Below are positions 28,593 to 35,443 of a stretch of 64,000 nt of DNA, piece after piece (position 1 is the stretch's first letter; each line of letters begins with the position of its first letter). The position numbers were made by a program, and so were the translations under genes. The DNA is from Betaproteobacteria bacterium. GTDB lineage: Bacteria > Pseudomonadota > Gammaproteobacteria > Burkholderiales > JACQAP01. The notes below the pieces were generated by a model. The model was given only the letters and a program-made list of their open reading frames with translations. It was not told the origin of the DNA and made no database searches. Where the stretch lies: contig JACQAP010000008.1 of assembly GCA_016194905.1 (NCBI GenBank), positions 310,001-374,000 on the forward strand, read 5' to 3'.

Positions 28593-28997
28593 ATGAACAA
28601 GTGGGTTCTCACAGCAATGCTTGGAACATCAATGGCAGGTTGTTCGTCGCCAACGCAAAGGATCTGCGATGAGAATTGCGCCAAAGTAAAGCATGCTGTA
28701 GTTGTAATCGGAGCAACTATGATCGCGTGTGGCAAAGCATTTCCGAAGGATGAAGATAAATTTATTGACACCTTCTTTGATTGGCGTGTTACGAAGCTAC
28801 CAATCCCAGGTTTGAAGGAAGCGCTAGAACCCAATGGCACTGAGTTTAATCAAGCGATTCGAGAGGTCGGAAAGGACTTTCAAAAAAGTCCTCGCTTTGA
28901 GTGGGAAGTTCAGTGCGCCGGTTTGGCAAAACGCTTACAGCAACAAGACAAAATGTTACCCGCCGACCTGCTGGCACCATATGAAGGTCGCTCCTAA
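28593..28997 (+). CDS. Small putative lipoprotein (cassette gene)
   Basis: A 134-residue protein with a short lipoprotein-like signal (MNKWVLTAMLGTSMAGC, lipid Cys at 17) and several further cysteines (ICDENCAKV, ATMIACG, EVQCAG). ATG 28593 is chosen because AGGAG lies 4 bases upstream; it starts only 6 bp after the attC box. The stop codon TAA lies inside the first box of the next attC site, a usual cassette layout. No family is recognised; base composition is lower in GC than the flanking core genes. Confidence 0.7.
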   Translation: MNKWVLTAMLGTSMAGCSSPTQRICDENCAKVKHAVVVIGATMIACGKAFPKDEDKFIDTFFDWRVTKLPIPGLKEALEPNGTEFNQAIREVGKDFQKSPRFEWEVQCAGLAKRLQQQDKMLPADLLAPYEGRS

Positions 28998-29057
28998 CAA
29001 AACGCTGCCGCCGACTGGACAGCTGCGTAGCCCAGTGGCTGAGCGTTGACGTTGGGC
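28992..29057 (+). repeat. attC-like recombination site B
   Basis: A 66-bp site with outer boxes TCCTAAC (28992) and GTTGGGC (29051, perfect GTTRRRY). The inner arms (CGCTGCCGCCGACTGG and CCAGTGGCTGAGCG) pair over nearly their whole length with the unpaired bases typical of attC. Confidence 0.82.
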
Positions 29058-29069
29058 GTCGGGCAATCC

Positions 29070-29552
29070 ATGAAATCGCTAACGGATTTGGCCAAGTCCT
29101 CGACTGACCCGGGAGACCCTGAACTTTTTCTTTGGTGCCAGGGTATTTACCACGCCGCTGCAAGCTTGACCATGCCGGTCGAGAATCCCGCCGCAAAGCC
29201 ATTGTTTGCCGACGGCGACAAGACATACTCCTTCGCGGACATTCCAATAAACCGCGGCATGCTGGCTGTCATGAAGGAGTTACGGGAACGCGGTCTGACC
29301 GAAGAACAGAAAATGGCAATGAGTTGGCGCCTTATGCATTTCGGCGACATCTTCAAGCATCAGAATAAACTGCAAGCCTTCATCAAGAAGGGCCAAAACC
29401 CCGGAGAGCTGCAAGTCTCTGAGGCGCTTATTAAGGCATGCGCAACCGCACGAATCGTCACCTCAAAGAAGAAGGCCCGGTTTGACATCGACGATGTGGC
29501 ACGCATTGCTCAGGAGTTGACCGCTGCGGAGGAGGAAGGGAAATCGGCATGA
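29070..29552 (+). CDS. Unknown protein (cassette gene)
   Basis: A 160-residue soluble protein with no recognised family. The first half contains WCQGIYHAAASL and FADIPINRGML; the second is helical and charged (FDIDDVARIAQELTAAEEE). ATG 29070 starts 13 bp after attC site B; an in-frame ATG/GTG further upstream would fall inside the site. The stop is 7 bp before the box of attC site C, so it fits a single-gene cassette. Confidence 0.65.
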   Translation: MKSLTDLAKSSTDPGDPELFLWCQGIYHAAASLTMPVENPAAKPLFADGDKTYSFADIPINRGMLAVMKELRERGLTEEQKMAMSWRLMHFGDIFKHQNKLQAFIKKGQNPGELQVSEALIKACATARIVTSKKKARFDIDDVARIAQELTAAEEEGKSA

Positions 29553-29558
29553 ACCGCC

Positions 29559-29652
29559 GCCCAACGCTTTGGTGGAAAGGACGTGCCGAAGCGGTCGTCC
29601 CAATCGAAACTATCGCGCTGGCTCGCCTTTCACCACGACGTTGCGGTTTAGC
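29559..29652 (+). repeat. attC-like recombination site C (degenerate)
   Basis: First box GCCCAAC (29559) is a perfect RYYYAAC. The second box is less clear; GTTTAGC at 29646 is the best match. Pairing of the inner arms is weaker than in the other sites. The position between two small same-strand genes supports the call. Confidence 0.5.
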
Positions 29653-29673
29653 GAGACACTGGGCGCCAACGAA

Positions 29674-30087
29674 ATGCTGACATTGACCAGGGTGGAGATT
29701 GCAGAGCATCAGCTTGAACGAGCCCTCCAACTCTTTCTCGACGAAAAGGACTACGTTTGCGCAATAACCCTTGCAGGTGCAAGCGAGGAAATATTGGGGA
29801 AGCTCTTGGAAAAGGAGGGCAAGGAGCATGCTCTGGGAAGCTTCATCACAGCATGTGTCGCCACTGGAAAGGTTGTTTACAACGAAAATTGGTCGCAAAA
29901 ACTGTTCGCGGACATGGCGAATTCTTTTCGAAATGATCTCAAGCATTACACGAACGAAAGGTCAGTAACCATTCCGCGTGAAGCAGCGGTCGAGATTCTG
30001 GACAGAGCAATCGAAAATTTCTGGGCTCTTGCAAGTCGCGAAACCCCAAACATGCGTCGTTTCATGGAGGAGGCGCATGGCGTGTAA
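29674..30087 (+). CDS. Unknown alpha-helical protein (cassette gene)
   Basis: A 137-residue protein, predicted largely helical, with LERALQLFLDEKDYVCAITLAGASEE in the first third and a later RNDLKHYTNERSVTIPREAA segment. The pattern recalls HEPN-like helical bundles, but no catalytic RxxxxH is visible (RNDLKHY gives R-N-D-L-K-H, spacing R-x4-H). That RxxxxH could in fact be a HEPN motif; I note it without asserting the family. ATG 29674 is chosen; TAA ends 3 bp before attC site D. Confidence 0.6.
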   Translation: MLTLTRVEIAEHQLERALQLFLDEKDYVCAITLAGASEEILGKLLEKEGKEHALGSFITACVATGKVVYNENWSQKLFADMANSFRNDLKHYTNERSVTIPREAAVEILDRAIENFWALASRETPNMRRFMEEAHGV

Positions 30088-30089
30088 CC

Positions 30090-30177
30090 GCATAACCTGT
30101 GGCTGGTTCGGACGGGCCATCAGCGCCGTGCGGTTATCAAACGCCGCGCGGGCACGCCGCACAGCACGGCGTTATGC
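30090..30177 (+). repeat. attC-like recombination site D
   Basis: Outer boxes GCATAAC (30090) and GTTATGC (30171) are exact complements of each other. Inner arms (CTGGTTCGGACGGGCC and CACGCCGCACAGCACGGC regions) pair with bulges. It closely resembles site E in its first 30 bp, as expected for one cassette array. Confidence 0.82.
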
Positions 30178-30180
30178 CTC

Positions 30181-30654
30181 ATGATCATCCGCATGCAAGC
30201 ACTTGAACTCAAGATTCCACCGCCAGCGGTTACGGTCCTGATCGCAGGCGCCATGTGGGGAATCTCTTTGGTTGCCCCGGTGCTTGAAGTGCCCGCGTTC
30301 ATTCGTGTAGCCGCGGCGGTGACAATCGCTCTGGCTGGTGGTGGCTTCAGCCTCGCAGGTGTCATCTCGTTCCGGCGCGCGAGAACGACTGTCAACCCAA
30401 TGAAGCCGGAAACGACGTCTTCGTTAGTTTGCTCGGGCATTTACGGCGTTACTCGAAATCCCATGTACGTTGGTCTTCTCTTCATTCTCGTCGCATGGGC
30501 AGTATTTCTGTCTTCCGCCTGGGCGTTGCTTGGGCCGTTGGCTTTTGTGCTCTACATAAACCGGTTCCAAATCGCACCCGAAGAAAGAGTGCTTTCAGCC
30601 ATGTTCGCTACTGGCTACTCCGCCTACAAATCAAGCGTTCGCCGGTGGCTGTGA
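30181..30654 (+). CDS. Isoprenylcysteine carboxylmethyltransferase / PEMT-like membrane methyltransferase (cassette gene)
   Basis: A 157-residue membrane protein with four hydrophobic segments. The C-terminal half carries the family core: GIYGVTRNPMYVGLLF near residue 90, a long hydrophobic helix, and EERVLSAMFATGYSAYKSSVRRWL. These motifs bind S-adenosylmethionine in ICMT-like and phospholipid N-methyltransferase-like proteins. Bacterial members of this size have no settled substrate. The ATG begins 3 bp after the box of attC site D. Confidence 0.82.
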   Translation: MIIRMQALELKIPPPAVTVLIAGAMWGISLVAPVLEVPAFIRVAAAVTIALAGGGFSLAGVISFRRARTTVNPMKPETTSSLVCSGIYGVTRNPMYVGLLFILVAWAVFLSSAWALLGPLAFVLYINRFQIAPEERVLSAMFATGYSAYKSSVRRWL

Positions 30655-30655
30655 G

Positions 30656-30742
30656 GCATAACCCTTTGTTGCTGCGGACGGGCCGCCGGCATCGCGCCAG
30701 ATCAGCGGTCGTCGTGGCCCGCCACAGAACAACACGTTGAGC
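30656..30742 (+). repeat. attC-like recombination site E
   Basis: First box GCATAAC (30656), second box GTTGAGC (30736, perfect GTTRRRY). The arms TTTGTTGCTGCGGACGGGCC and GGCCCGCCACAGAACAAC pair over almost 20 bp with small bulges. A further GCATAAC at 30786 has no partner. Confidence 0.8.
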
Positions 30743-30794
30743 GCCATGTTCAGGCTCATCCATTTAGGCGTCATCGAGAGAGTCCGCATAACCT

Positions 30795-30995
30795 ATGCCA
30801 AAGAATAGAACGCTAAAGGTTGTCGCCGGCATCGTCGTTTCGTTTACTGGTCTCGTTGGCACGATTATTCTTCTGTTGGAAACGAAAACAATAAGCTTCG
30901 AGATGGCGATGCTAATGCTTGTTGCGTTGTTGGGGATGTACATCGGATTCGGAATTTTAATTGCAGTCTATCGCTTAATTGGTAAGCTGGAATGA
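30795..30995 (+). CDS. 66-residue membrane protein (cassette gene)
   Basis: Two hydrophobic helices (VAGIVVSFTGLVGTIILLL and MAMLMLVALLGMYIGFGILIAV) joined by a short polar loop, with a basic N-terminus (MPKNRTLK). It is the last gene of the cluster and no attC site is visible after it. Function unknown. Confidence 0.6.
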   Translation: MPKNRTLKVVAGIVVSFTGLVGTIILLLETKTISFEMAMLMLVALLGMYIGFGILIAVYRLIGKLE

Positions 30996-31032
30996 GCGTC
31001 CTACCGGCACCGCACGACCGAGCTGAAGCCCC

Positions 31033-31048
31033 CCAAAACCTGTTTTGG
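31033..31048. promoter_or_regulatory. 16-bp palindrome CCAAAAC-CT-GTTTTGG
   Basis: Perfect 7-bp arms with a 2-bp centre, 93 bp upstream of the EF-G-like start. It could be an operator or a short hairpin; no T tract follows, so it is not a terminator. Confidence 0.35.
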
Positions 31049-31140
31049 ACGTGGATTAAGCCGAGATGTAATTGACCGTGTAAAGTGAAGCCCTACCCCC
31101 TTTGATGTTCGTGCCACCACACTTTCATCTGGAGAAAAAA

Positions 31141-33189
31141 GTGGGTAAGTATCCGATCAAGAAAATCCGCACCTTGGCGCTGGTCGGCCAGGCGGGCAGC
31201 GGCAAGACCGCACTCGCCGACGCGCTGCTCGCGCGCGCTGCTTCCGTCTCGCCGAATGGCGGCAACGAGCACGGCAACAGCACCTGCGACTACCTGCCGA
31301 TCGAGAAGCGGCTCCACCACTCGCTCAAGCTCGCAGTGGCGAGCTTCGAGACGCAGGACACTCGCATCCATCTGCTCGATACCCCGGGTTACCCGGATTT
31401 CCTGGGCCATGCCCTGCCGGCGCTTGCGGCCGTCGAGACCGCCGCAATCGTCATCAATGCCCAGAACGGCATCGAACTGATGACCGCGCGCATGATGCAG
31501 TGGGCGGCACGCCAGGGTCTGGACCGCATCATCATCGTCAACAAGATCGACACCGAGAATGTCGACCTCGAAGGCCTGCTCAAGACCATCCAGTCCACGT
31601 TCGGCAAGCAGTGCCTGCCGATCAACCTGCCGGCCGATCATGCCACGCGCGTGTCGGACTGCTTTTTCGCGCCGGGCGGCGAATCGGATTTTTCCTCGGT
31701 TGAGCAGGCGCACCGCCAGCTGGTGGACCAGGTCGTCGAAGTGGACGAAAAGCTGATGGGGCTCTACCTGGATAAAGGCGAGGTCGCCCCGGAACAATTG
31801 CATGAGCCGCTTGAGCGCGCCCTGCGGGACGGCAGCCTGATTCCGGTGATGTTCACCTCGGCCAGAAGCGGCGCCGGTATCGCGGAGCTGGTCGATGTGA
31901 TCGTGAAACTCCTGCCCAACCCCACCGAGGGCAACCCGCCCGTCTACCTCAGCACCGCCACGGACCGGACGACAAGGGAAGTGATGGCGGTTCCGGACCC
32001 GGGCCGGCACGTTCTCGCCCACGTCTTCAAGATCGAGATTGATCCCTTTGTCGGACGTATCGCGGTGTTCCGCGTCCACCAGGGGCGCGTGACTCCCAAT
32101 ACCCTGTTGTATATCGGCGACGGCAGGAAGCCATTCAAGCCCGGGCATCTGTGGATCCTGCGCGGCAAGCGGCAGATCGCCACCGACGAGGCGGTCCCAG
32201 GGGACATCTGCGCGGTGTCGAAGATGGACGAAATCTGCTTCAACCACGTTCTGCACGACGCCGCAGAGGACGCCCATATCCATGCGCGGCCGCTCGATCT
32301 ACCGGCTTCTATTTTCGGACTCACGCTGCTGCCGAAAAAGCGCAGCGATGAACAAAAGCTTTCCGATGTACTGCACCGCTTCGTCGCCGAGGATCCCTGT
32401 TTTCGCGTCGAGCAAAACGCGCAGGCGAACGAAACGGTGATCCGCGGACTGGGCGAGATGCACTTGAAAACGCTGCTCGATCGCATGACCGAACAGCACA
32501 AGCTGGAGCTGGACACCAAACCGCCCAGCATCCCGTTCCGCGAGACCATTTCGAGCAAGGCGGAGGGGCACGCCCGGCACAAGAAGCAGACTGGCGGCGC
32601 GGGGCAGTTCGGCGAGGCGTTCCTGCGGGTGCAGCCGCTGCCGCGCGGCGCGGGATTCGAGTTCGTGAACGAAGTGAAGGGCGGCGTGATTCCCTCGGTC
32701 TACATCCCGGCCGTCGAGAACGGCGTGCGCATGGTGCTCGACTCGGGGTTCATTGCCGGCTTCCCGATGCAGGACCTGCGGGTGACCGTATATGACGGCA
32801 AGAGCCATTCGGTGGATTCGAAGGAAGTCGCGTTCGTCGCCGCCGGCCGCAAGGCTTTCCTCGACGCGCTCACCAAGGCCCGCCCGATCGTGCTCGAACC
32901 GATCGTCGACGTCGAGATCGTCACCCCCGAGGCGAACGTCGGCGATCTCACCGGGGATCTCAATTCCCGTCGCGCGCAAGTGCGCGGCACCGGATCACCC
33001 CGGCCCGGCGTGATATCGATCACCGCCCAGGCGCCGCTCTCCGAGATGGAAAGTTTTCCGTCGCGGTTGAAGTCGCTCACCGCCGGCCACGGCTCCTACA
33101 CGCTGGAATTCAGCCACTATGCTCCGGCGCCGGCTCAACTGCAGGAAAGGCTGGCTGCCGCACACAAGCCTCGGCAGGAGGACGCATGA
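31141..33189 (+). CDS. Elongation factor G-like translational GTPase
   Basis: A 682-residue paralogue of EF-G with the full five-domain length. G motifs are LVGQAGSGKT (G1), DTPGYPDFLG (G3) and NKID (G4); canonical EF-G has a His after the first Gly and DTPGHVDF, so this is a divergent subgroup. The C-terminal part keeps PVVDVEIVTPEANVGDL-like sequence (domain V). I place the start at GTG 31141, six bases after GGAG; an ATG at 31105 has no ribosome site. Such paralogues (EF-G2 / ribosome-protection relatives) act in recycling or stress; the exact role is open. It is monocistronic. Confidence 0.85.
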   Translation: MGKYPIKKIRTLALVGQAGSGKTALADALLARAASVSPNGGNEHGNSTCDYLPIEKRLHHSLKLAVASFETQDTRIHLLDTPGYPDFLGHALPALAAVETAAIVINAQNGIELMTARMMQWAARQGLDRIIIVNKIDTENVDLEGLLKTIQSTFGKQCLPINLPADHATRVSDCFFAPGGESDFSSVEQAHRQLVDQVVEVDEKLMGLYLDKGEVAPEQLHEPLERALRDGSLIPVMFTSARSGAGIAELVDVIVKLLPNPTEGNPPVYLSTATDRTTREVMAVPDPGRHVLAHVFKIEIDPFVGRIAVFRVHQGRVTPNTLLYIGDGRKPFKPGHLWILRGKRQIATDEAVPGDICAVSKMDEICFNHVLHDAAEDAHIHARPLDLPASIFGLTLLPKKRSDEQKLSDVLHRFVAEDPCFRVEQNAQANETVIRGLGEMHLKTLLDRMTEQHKLELDTKPPSIPFRETISSKAEGHARHKKQTGGAGQFGEAFLRVQPLPRGAGFEFVNEVKGGVIPSVYIPAVENGVRMVLDSGFIAGFPMQDLRVTVYDGKSHSVDSKEVAFVAAGRKAFLDALTKARPIVLEPIVDVEIVTPEANVGDLTGDLNSRRAQVRGTGSPRPGVISITAQAPLSEMESFPSRLKSLTAGHGSYTLEFSHYAPAPAQLQERLAAAHKPRQEDA

Positions 33190-33284
33190 ATCTCATGCCG
33201 GCGTGCGGTGACTGTTGCGAGGCCTCGAGCGGGATTCGCATTCGGGTTTTCTTTGCCCGGCCGCACTTGGAACTTCAGTATATG

Positions 33285-33349
33285 TTTGCCTCCTCCGCCC
33301 GCGCAATCAAACGACTGACGCGGGGACTGAGAGGCCTTGCTCCCTGGCG
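33285..33349 (-). pseudogene. Remnant of a transposase 3' end, copy 1
   Basis: 65 bp nearly identical to 34171-34236. On the minus strand it reads AREQGLSV and then loses frame through a 1-bp deletion relative to copy 2. The pattern LSVSRVSRLIARAEEA in copy 2 resembles the C-terminal helix-turn-helix end of REP-associated transposases. Confidence 0.5.
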
Positions 33350-33449
33350 CCGGCCCTCATTGTCACTTCACATTCCGTTTGCGCCCCTGACAGGGTGCGC
33401 GCGCGAGCGTCGCAGGCACTTGACCACCGCAAGTCTGCCCACTGTCTCG

Positions 33450-33622
33450 GAGGTGACGGGCAACAGTTGTTCGGAAAGAACAACGGGAAGAAACTTCGAG
33501 CTGGTATCGATCGTCTTGTAGCGGGCCATCTTGGCATCGACTCCCACAAATTCTCGATGCCACGACCTTGCGGCACATGCATGACAGGAGCAATATCACA
33601 GCTGCTTTTTCTACACCGTCGT
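33450..33622 (-). pseudogene. Remnant of an IS1182-type transposase 5' end
   Basis: The minus strand from ATG 33530 reads MARYKTIDTSSKFLPVVLSE and then diverges. The same start plus about 90 bp of upstream non-coding sequence occurs at 51293-51473, where the reading frame is longer. The match ends at cgttag in both places, probably near the original element's edge. Between 33190 and 33668 nothing else is supported. Confidence 0.65.
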
Positions 33623-33668
33623 TAGATGGCAGCCTGGAACCGCTGTGCCTGATTGAAGGTCACATGCG

Positions 33669-33902
33669 ATGCACTTCGAGATTGTCGGCGACATCACGCA
33701 CATCGAGACCTTCGCGGTCGGTTCCTCAATTCGAGAGATCGCCCGTCTGCGAAAGCTCTATGGCCGGGGCAGGTGGCGCAAGCGGAAGGGTCTTGCCCGG
33801 ATCAAGCTCGAAGACGGCACGGTTATTCTGGCCGAGGTACACTGGTACGAGGCGACCGGAATTGGTCGTCGCGAATTCAAGATCAAGCGCTACATCGACT
33901 GA
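33669..33902 (+). CDS. Small conserved hypothetical protein
   Basis: A 77-residue basic protein (MHFEIVGDITHIETF..., ending FKIKRYID) with no domain I can name. The order of residues, ARLRKLYGRGRWRKRKG followed by GTVILAEVHWYEATG, has the look of a conserved family seen next to mobile elements in proteobacteria. It begins 47 bp after the IS1182-type remnant and is followed 6 bp later by another small gene, so the two probably move or are expressed together. Confidence 0.6.
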   Translation: MHFEIVGDITHIETFAVGSSIREIARLRKLYGRGRWRKRKGLARIKLEDGTVILAEVHWYEATGIGRREFKIKRYID

Positions 33903-33908
33903 TACGCC

Positions 33909-34136
33909 ATGGCGACTACTGCGAAGAAGTTCGTGATTTGCCTGAAAAACAAGGGCTACGAAGCGTCGCTCGAGCCCCTGAAGATCTACCGGACCATCTC
34001 CGACCGAGTTGCTGAGAAGCACAAGCAGATTCGTGTCATCGACGAGTCTGGCGAAGACTATCTCTTCCCAGCTAGCTATTTCAAGTCGATTGAGCTTCCC
34101 CAGCCAATTCGCCGGGCAGTACTGGCAGCCATCTAA
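33909..34136 (+). CDS. Small conserved hypothetical protein
   Basis: A 75-residue protein: a first half with KKFVICLKNKGYEASLEPLKIY and a second half EDYLFPASYFKSIELP. No motif identifies a function. The 6-bp spacing to the preceding gene suggests a two-gene unit. The pair lies between two copies of a transposase-end remnant. Confidence 0.6.
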   Translation: MATTAKKFVICLKNKGYEASLEPLKIYRTISDRVAEKHKQIRVIDESGEDYLFPASYFKSIELPQPIRRAVLAAI

Positions 34137-34170
34137 CCCCGCAGGGAAGTCACATGGGTAGGCCTTGCAT

Positions 34171-34236
34171 TTTGCCTCCTCCGCCCGCGCAATCAAACGA
34201 CTGACGCGGGAGACCGAGAGGCCGGGTTCCCTGGCG
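34171..34236 (-). pseudogene. Remnant of a transposase 3' end, copy 2
   Basis: 66-bp direct repeat of 33285-33349 but with the frame intact: the minus strand reads AREPGLSVSRVSRLIARAEEA. It looks like the end of a Y1/REP-associated transposase. The two copies frame an 820-bp block with the IS1182 remnant and two small genes. Confidence 0.5.
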
Positions 34237-34263
34237 ATGGAATCAAAGGGACTCGATTGATTG

Positions 34264-34310
34264 TTCGCGCCGACGCGCCGAAGGCGGGGAAGGTATTGCG
34301 CGACTTCGCG
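34264..34310 (+). pseudogene. 3'-terminal remnant of a second amidohydrolase
   Basis: 47 bp match the last codons of the amidohydrolase at 25657-27336 (27284-27330) with about eight mismatches, giving the same RADAPKAGKVLRDFA peptide. Everything upstream of it is gone and the frame runs on into other sequence. Confidence 0.7.
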
Positions 34311-34316
34311 GCCCGA

Positions 34317-34721
34317 TCAGTGCCTGAGGCGCTTCGGATCCACGTCCTTGAAATGTCGGGGGTGGATTTTCTCCGGCGAGCAGATGCCGGTCTCGCGCAC
34401 CATTTCGTTCAGGACTTCGCCGTCGGCGCCGAGCTCATCGACTTCCATCGAGAGTTTGCCGTCCAGCCGGCCGATGACCACATGGTGACGCATGGTGGAG
34501 TCGCTGCTCCATTTGTGCAGGTAGACCGCATCGATGCTTTGCGCCGACACGGTTGCCGCATAGGCGTTGCCCGAGTCCCAGAGAATGTTGCGCGCCCCTT
34601 CCAGCGTCATCGCCCGTTTTAGCCCCGCCAGATTGCAATTGAACAACAGATCGGGATTGTCGTCGGCCGCGGCCGTATTCGCGCCGCACAACAGGATAAG
34701 CAGCGTGGCACGGAGCGGCAT
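34317..34721 (-). CDS. Small exported protein of unknown function
   Basis: A 134-residue protein with a signal peptide (MPLRATLLILLCGANTAAA). The mature part contains single conserved-looking segments such as LLFNCNLAGLKRAMTLEGARN and ETGICSPEKIHP, with two cysteines that could form a disulfide. ATG 34721 follows the peroxidase stop by 5 bp, so it is co-transcribed with it. No family recognised. Confidence 0.65.
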   Translation of the reverse strand: MPLRATLLILLCGANTAAADDNPDLLFNCNLAGLKRAMTLEGARNILWDSGNAYAATVSAQSIDAVYLHKWSSDSTMRHHVVIGRLDGKLSMEVDELGADGEVLNEMVRETGICSPEKIHPRHFKDVDPKRLRH

Positions 34722-34726
34722 CCCGG

Positions 34727-35278
34727 TCAGGGTTTCTCGGCGAGCAGCGTTTCGATCTGCTTCACGATCTCGCCGCTTTCCGGTTGCGTGCGCGCGCCGT
34801 AGCTGAAGGCACGCTTGCCGTCGCGCGCGATCAGGTACTTGTGGAAGTTCCACTCCGGTGCGTCGCCGGTCATTTTTTCCAGTTGGGCAAAAACCGGATT
34901 GGCTTTCCCCGGCGCGACGCTGGTTTTCTCGACCATCGGAAATTTCACGCCGTAAGTCAGCTCGCAGAAATCCTTGATCTCCTTGCTGCTACCCGGCTCC
35001 TGCGAGCCGAAATCGTTGGCCGGGAAGCCGACCACGACCAGGCCCTTGTCCTTGTATTTCTGATACAGGGCTTCGAGTCCATTGTACTGCGGGGTGTTGC
35101 CGCAATAGCTGGCTGTGTTGACGGCCAGCACGACCTTGCCGGAAAACTCGCACAGATCGAGCGGTTTGCCGTCGAGATTGTTCATCTGATGGTTGAGCAG
35201 ATCGGGACAGGCGGCCATGGAAACCTCGCTGATCAGGGTCAGGGAAAGCAGGGCGAGCAGGGCAGGAAAGCGTTTCAT
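34727..35278 (-). CDS. Glutathione peroxidase family protein, exported
   Basis: A thiol peroxidase of 183 residues with a signal peptide (FPALLALLSLTLISEVSMA), hence periplasmic. The peroxidatic Cys is in NTASYCGNTPQYNGLE; WNFHKYLI keeps the catalytic Trp and Asn. The usual Gln of FPCNQF is replaced: the protein has FPANDFGSQEPG. This Cys-type, altered-tetrad form is likely a thioredoxin-dependent peroxidase rather than a true glutathione enzyme (inference). ATG 35278 is chosen; ATG 35293 is also possible and would add five residues. Confidence 0.85.
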   Translation of the reverse strand: MKRFPALLALLSLTLISEVSMAACPDLLNHQMNNLDGKPLDLCEFSGKVVLAVNTASYCGNTPQYNGLEALYQKYKDKGLVVVGFPANDFGSQEPGSSKEIKDFCELTYGVKFPMVEKTSVAPGKANPVFAQLEKMTGDAPEWNFHKYLIARDGKRAFSYGARTQPESGEIVKQIETLLAEKP

Positions 35279-35338
35279 CGTGTCGATTCCCATGTTTGCG
35301 GAATTTTGCAGATAATATCGCGTCTGGCTGCCGATGGG

Positions 35339-35443
35339 CACTCAGCACTCAGTACTCAGCACTCAGCACTCAGCACTCAGCACTCAGCACTCAGCACTCA
35401 GCACTCAGCACTCAGCACTCAGCACTCAGCACTCAGCACTCAA
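35339..35443. repeat. 7-bp tandem repeat (cactcag), 15 units
   Basis: Fifteen uninterrupted heptamers, 14 of them cactcag or tactcag and the last cactcaa, end exactly at the ATG of the CoA-transferase. The array is open in the gene's frame, reading repeated ALSTQHS. Confidence 0.95.

Noticed and set aside
28492-30742. Interpreting the intercassette hairpins as simple terminators
   Set aside because: They lack T tracts, have conserved outer boxes with bulged arms, and overlap stop codons, which fits attC better.
30786-30792. A sixth attC site in the cassette cluster
   Set aside because: Only a lone GCATAAC box; no complementary arm or second box follows, and a gene starts 3 bp later.
35339-35443. 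Repeat-encoded N-terminal extension ALSTQHS of the CoA-transferase
   Set aside because: The frame is open upstream, but homology to the family begins at the ATG after the array, so I keep the shorter protein.
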